A stretch of 64,000 bases of DNA from Acanthaster planci (taxonomy: Eukaryota > Echinodermata > Asteroidea > Valvatida > Acanthasteridae), in NCBI RefSeq assembly GCF_001949145.1, contig NW_019091522.1, forward strand, positions 408,094 through 472,093, in the 5' to 3' direction. The position numbers and the translations under genes are program-made. This document shows, piece by piece, positions 63,896 to 64,000 of this stretch (position 1 is its first letter; every line of letters begins with the position of its first letter). The notes below the pieces were generated by a model. It saw only the letters and a program-made list of their open reading frames with translations. It had not been told where the DNA came from and did not search any database.

Positions 63896-64000
63896 ATCAT
63901 CCTATCCATTTTCTAATCCACCCCCTCCAGATCATCCTATCCATTTTTTACTTTCCCCCTCCCCATCATCCCATCCATTTCCTACTCTTCCCCCTCCCCA
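63896..64000. repeat. C-rich tandem repeat, about 35-bp period
   Basis: Units start at 63896, 63931 and 63965 with atcatcctatccatt or atcatcccatccatt and end in cccctcccc. Three copies are visible and the array runs off the end of the window. Confidence 0.85.

Larger units (their letters stand above)
61124..64000 (-). other. Upstream intron or 5' region of the DGK gene
   Basis: No secure coding exon. Holds the tentative first exon (62677-62737), a TTAACCCTAAC/GTTAGGGTTCAA inverted pair (62027-62097) and a C-rich tandem repeat at the window edge. No CpG-rich promoter is evident. Confidence 0.6.

Overview
The window is animal nuclear DNA. Coding blocks are short, bounded by GT-AG splice sites and separated by AT-rich introns of 0.3 to 18 kb. 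There are no operons or bacterial-type genes, and the introns carry many small transposon remnants. The repeat content (foldback MITEs, a possible tRNA-derived SINE, many tacatgta-type palindromes) and the invertebrate-like protein suggest a marine invertebrate, perhaps an echinoderm or another non-vertebrate deuterostome. That placement is inference and cannot be settled from this sequence.

One gene dominates. It is a type I (calcium-regulated) diacylglycerol kinase of the DGK alpha/beta/gamma group, closest in motifs to DGK beta, transcribed on the minus strand from beyond or near the right end to a stop codon at 10164-10162. I reconstructed 21 coding exons (61123 down to 10162, 2846 coding bases, 948 residues including the residue split at the first junction). 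The frame closes at every junction. In order they encode the recoverin-homology (RVH) region, an unusually long Thr/Ala-, Ser- and Arg/Lys-rich linker, two EF hands, two C1 zinc fingers, a short variable linker, the DAGKc catalytic domain (GGDGT and GTGND motifs), the accessory domain and a short tail. Residue numbers in the entries count from that first split codon. The true first coding exon is missing or uncertain. One weak candidate lies at 62677-62737; otherwise it lies beyond 64000.

Layout. 1-10161 is the 3' flank and possible 3' UTR, with a 973-base assembly gap (2032-3004) and a small hAT-like MITE. 10162-25817 holds the 12 exons from C1b to the stop. 29464-34751 holds C1a and the EF hands, with a 485-base gap (29636-30120) inside an intron and not inside an exon. 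38379-40172 holds the basic and Ser-rich linker exons. 40173-58040 is an 18 kb intron with several foldback elements and no nested gene that I can support. 58041-61123 holds the N-terminal exons.

The protein would phosphorylate diacylglycerol to phosphatidic acid at membranes. The RVH and EF hands would supply calcium control and the C1 domains lipid recognition. No second protein gene, structural RNA gene or CRISPR array was found. The most notable observations are the enlarged linker with a possible GC-AG intron, an intact phorbol-ester-type C1a, a CU-rich tract just upstream of a 60-nt exon, and a set of short non-autonomous transposons with recognisable target-site duplications. I did not find an undescribed multi-gene system.
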